A stretch of DNA of 6,109 nucleotides from Bacillota bacterium (GTDB lineage Bacteria; Bacillota; Clostridia; Peptostreptococcales; Anaerovoracaceae), in NCBI GenBank assembly GCA_017515765.1, contig JAFWFF010000133.1, positions 1-6,109 of the forward strand, given 5' to 3'. The position numbers were made by a program, and so were the translations under genes. Below the pieces are notes generated by a model. That model ran no database searches. It was not told the DNA's origin and worked only from the letters and a program-made list of their open reading frames with translations. Numbering within the stretch: position 1 is the first letter of the stretch; the number at the start of each line of letters is the position of its first letter. Shown one piece after another: positions 5,379 through 6,109 of this stretch.

Positions 5379-6109
5379 ATGGCAAACAGACTGGACGGAA
5401 AGGTCGCGCTCGTCACCGGAGCAGCATCGGGAATGGGCAAGGCCATCGCTCTTGCATACCTCAGAGAAGGAGCAAAGATCGTAGCGACCGACATCAACGA
5501 AGCACGTCTCGCTGAGCTCGTCGAGGAAGCCGCGGCTGAAGGCTTTGGTGAAGACTCGATAGTCACGATCAAAGGCAACGTCACGAACGACGACGACTGT
5601 AAAGCCGCCGTCGACCTCTGCGTCGAAAAATACGGATATATGAACGTGGTCTCCCACAACGCCGGCATCATCGACGACTTCACTCTGGTGGAAGACATCC
5701 GCAACGAGGACTGGGACAGGCTTCTCGCCGTCAACCTCACAGGCTCCATGAAGGTCACCCGCGCCGCTCTTCAGTATCTGGTCCCGAAGGCTCAGGAAGA
5801 TGACGACTTCACCGCTTCGATAGTCATGGTGACGTCAAACGCCGCTTTCGAATCCGTCACCGGAGGCCCCGCCTACTGCGCCTCCAAGGCCGGAGCCAAC
5901 GCTCTGATGAAAGCTATCGCGTTTGAATACATGAGATACGGCATCCGCTGCAACTCCATCTGCCCGGGCCCGATCCTCACTAACATCACCGACTCCGCAC
6001 CCGTATTCAACGAGAAGGGTTCCGCGATCCACCAGGCTACCGGTTACAACGCCCATTGCTACGAGTGGACCGGCGGAATGATCGGTTTCCCGGACCAGGA
6101 CATCGCGCC
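5379..6109 (+). CDS. Classical short-chain dehydrogenase/reductase (SDR), 3'-truncated by the window
   Basis: The frame is open from ATG 5379 to the right edge: 243 codons, no stop. It starts MANRLDGKVALVTG and shows the classical SDR plan: cofactor loop TGAASGMG (13-20), an acidic residue ending the second strand (VATD, Asp38) that favours NAD(H) over NADP(H), the NAG motif (94-96), Asn119, catalytic Ser153, Tyr166 and Lys170 in YCASK, and the PGPILT loop after the active site. The full catalytic tetrad is present, so the enzyme should be active on an alcohol/ketone pair. Classical SDRs run about 250-270 residues, so only a short C-terminus is missing. Residues 137-146 (KAQEDDDFTA) form an acidic insertion between the strand-4 helix and the catalytic strand. 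Codons end mostly in C (AAC, GAC, ATC, GTC), which together with the strong ribosome binding site suggests high expression. The substrate cannot be told; sugar-alcohol, 3-oxoacyl and steroid/bile-acid SDRs all look alike here. Confidence 0.93.
   Translation, partial: MANRLDGKVALVTGAASGMGKAIALAYLREGAKIVATDINEARLAELVEEAAAEGFGEDSIVTIKGNVTNDDDCKAAVDLCVEKYGYMNVVSHNAGIIDDFTLVEDIRNEDWDRLLAVNLTGSMKVTRAALQYLVPKAQEDDDFTASIVMVTSNAAFESVTGGPAYCASKAGANALMKAIAFEYMRYGIRCNSICPGPILTNITDSAPVFNEKGSAIHQATGYNAHCYEWTGGMIGFPDQDIA

Noticed and set aside
5337..5758. Two minus-strand open frames opposite the dehydrogenase
   Set aside because: The plus frame encodes a complete SDR active site with a strong ribosome binding site; the antisense frames have neither a known domain nor a start signal.
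1..6109. CRISPR array, tRNA/rRNA, insertion sequence or phage elements
   Set aside because: No regularly spaced repeats, cloverleaf or rRNA segments, transposase motifs or terminal inverted repeats were seen.

Overview
The window looks like a GC-rich, low-oxygen member of the Bacillota, probably Clostridia. This rests on three things: a polyferredoxin membrane protein paired with a TlpA-like lipoprotein, a tetrahydrofolate (THF) riboswitch in front of an ECF folate transporter gene, and strong AAGGAGG/AAAGGAG ribosome binding sites. No species can be named from the sequence alone.

Layout. (1) Positions 3-1288, plus strand: the 3' part of a membrane protein with two C-terminal 4Fe-4S clusters, overlapping by 4 nt (ATGA) a thioredoxin-fold lipoprotein. 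The pair looks like an electron-transfer unit that passes reducing power to an extracytoplasmic thiol protein. (2) Positions 1294-1328: a strong bidirectional terminator between converging transcription units. (3) Positions 1339-5029, minus strand: an operon read right to left as folT (folate ECF S component), a fused FolC/5-formyl-THF cyclo-ligase, and a family-4 glycosyltransferase. The glycosyltransferase is broken by an apparent one-base deletion near 2479. (4) Positions 5030-5378: a 349-nt divergent intergenic region. It holds a minus-strand promoter, a THF riboswitch and its expression platform, an AT-rich 22-bp palindrome, and a plus-strand promoter with a leader hairpin. (5) Positions 5379-6109, plus strand: a short-chain dehydrogenase/reductase that runs off the right edge.

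How it works together. The folate operon would import reduced folates (FolT with an ECF module encoded elsewhere), trap them by polyglutamylation (FolC domain) and move 5-formyl-THF into the active pool as methenyl-THF (cyclo-ligase domain). All of this lies under an RNA sensor of reduced folate. The leader contains two mutually exclusive helices that give a readable on/off mechanism: a 10-bp helix that uses the 3' strand of aptamer P1, and a 9-bp helix that buries the folT Shine-Dalgarno sequence and ends in a U-run. The most distinctive points are the FolC-cyclo-ligase fusion under a THF riboswitch and this two-state expression platform. I did not find evidence for a wholly new type of system.
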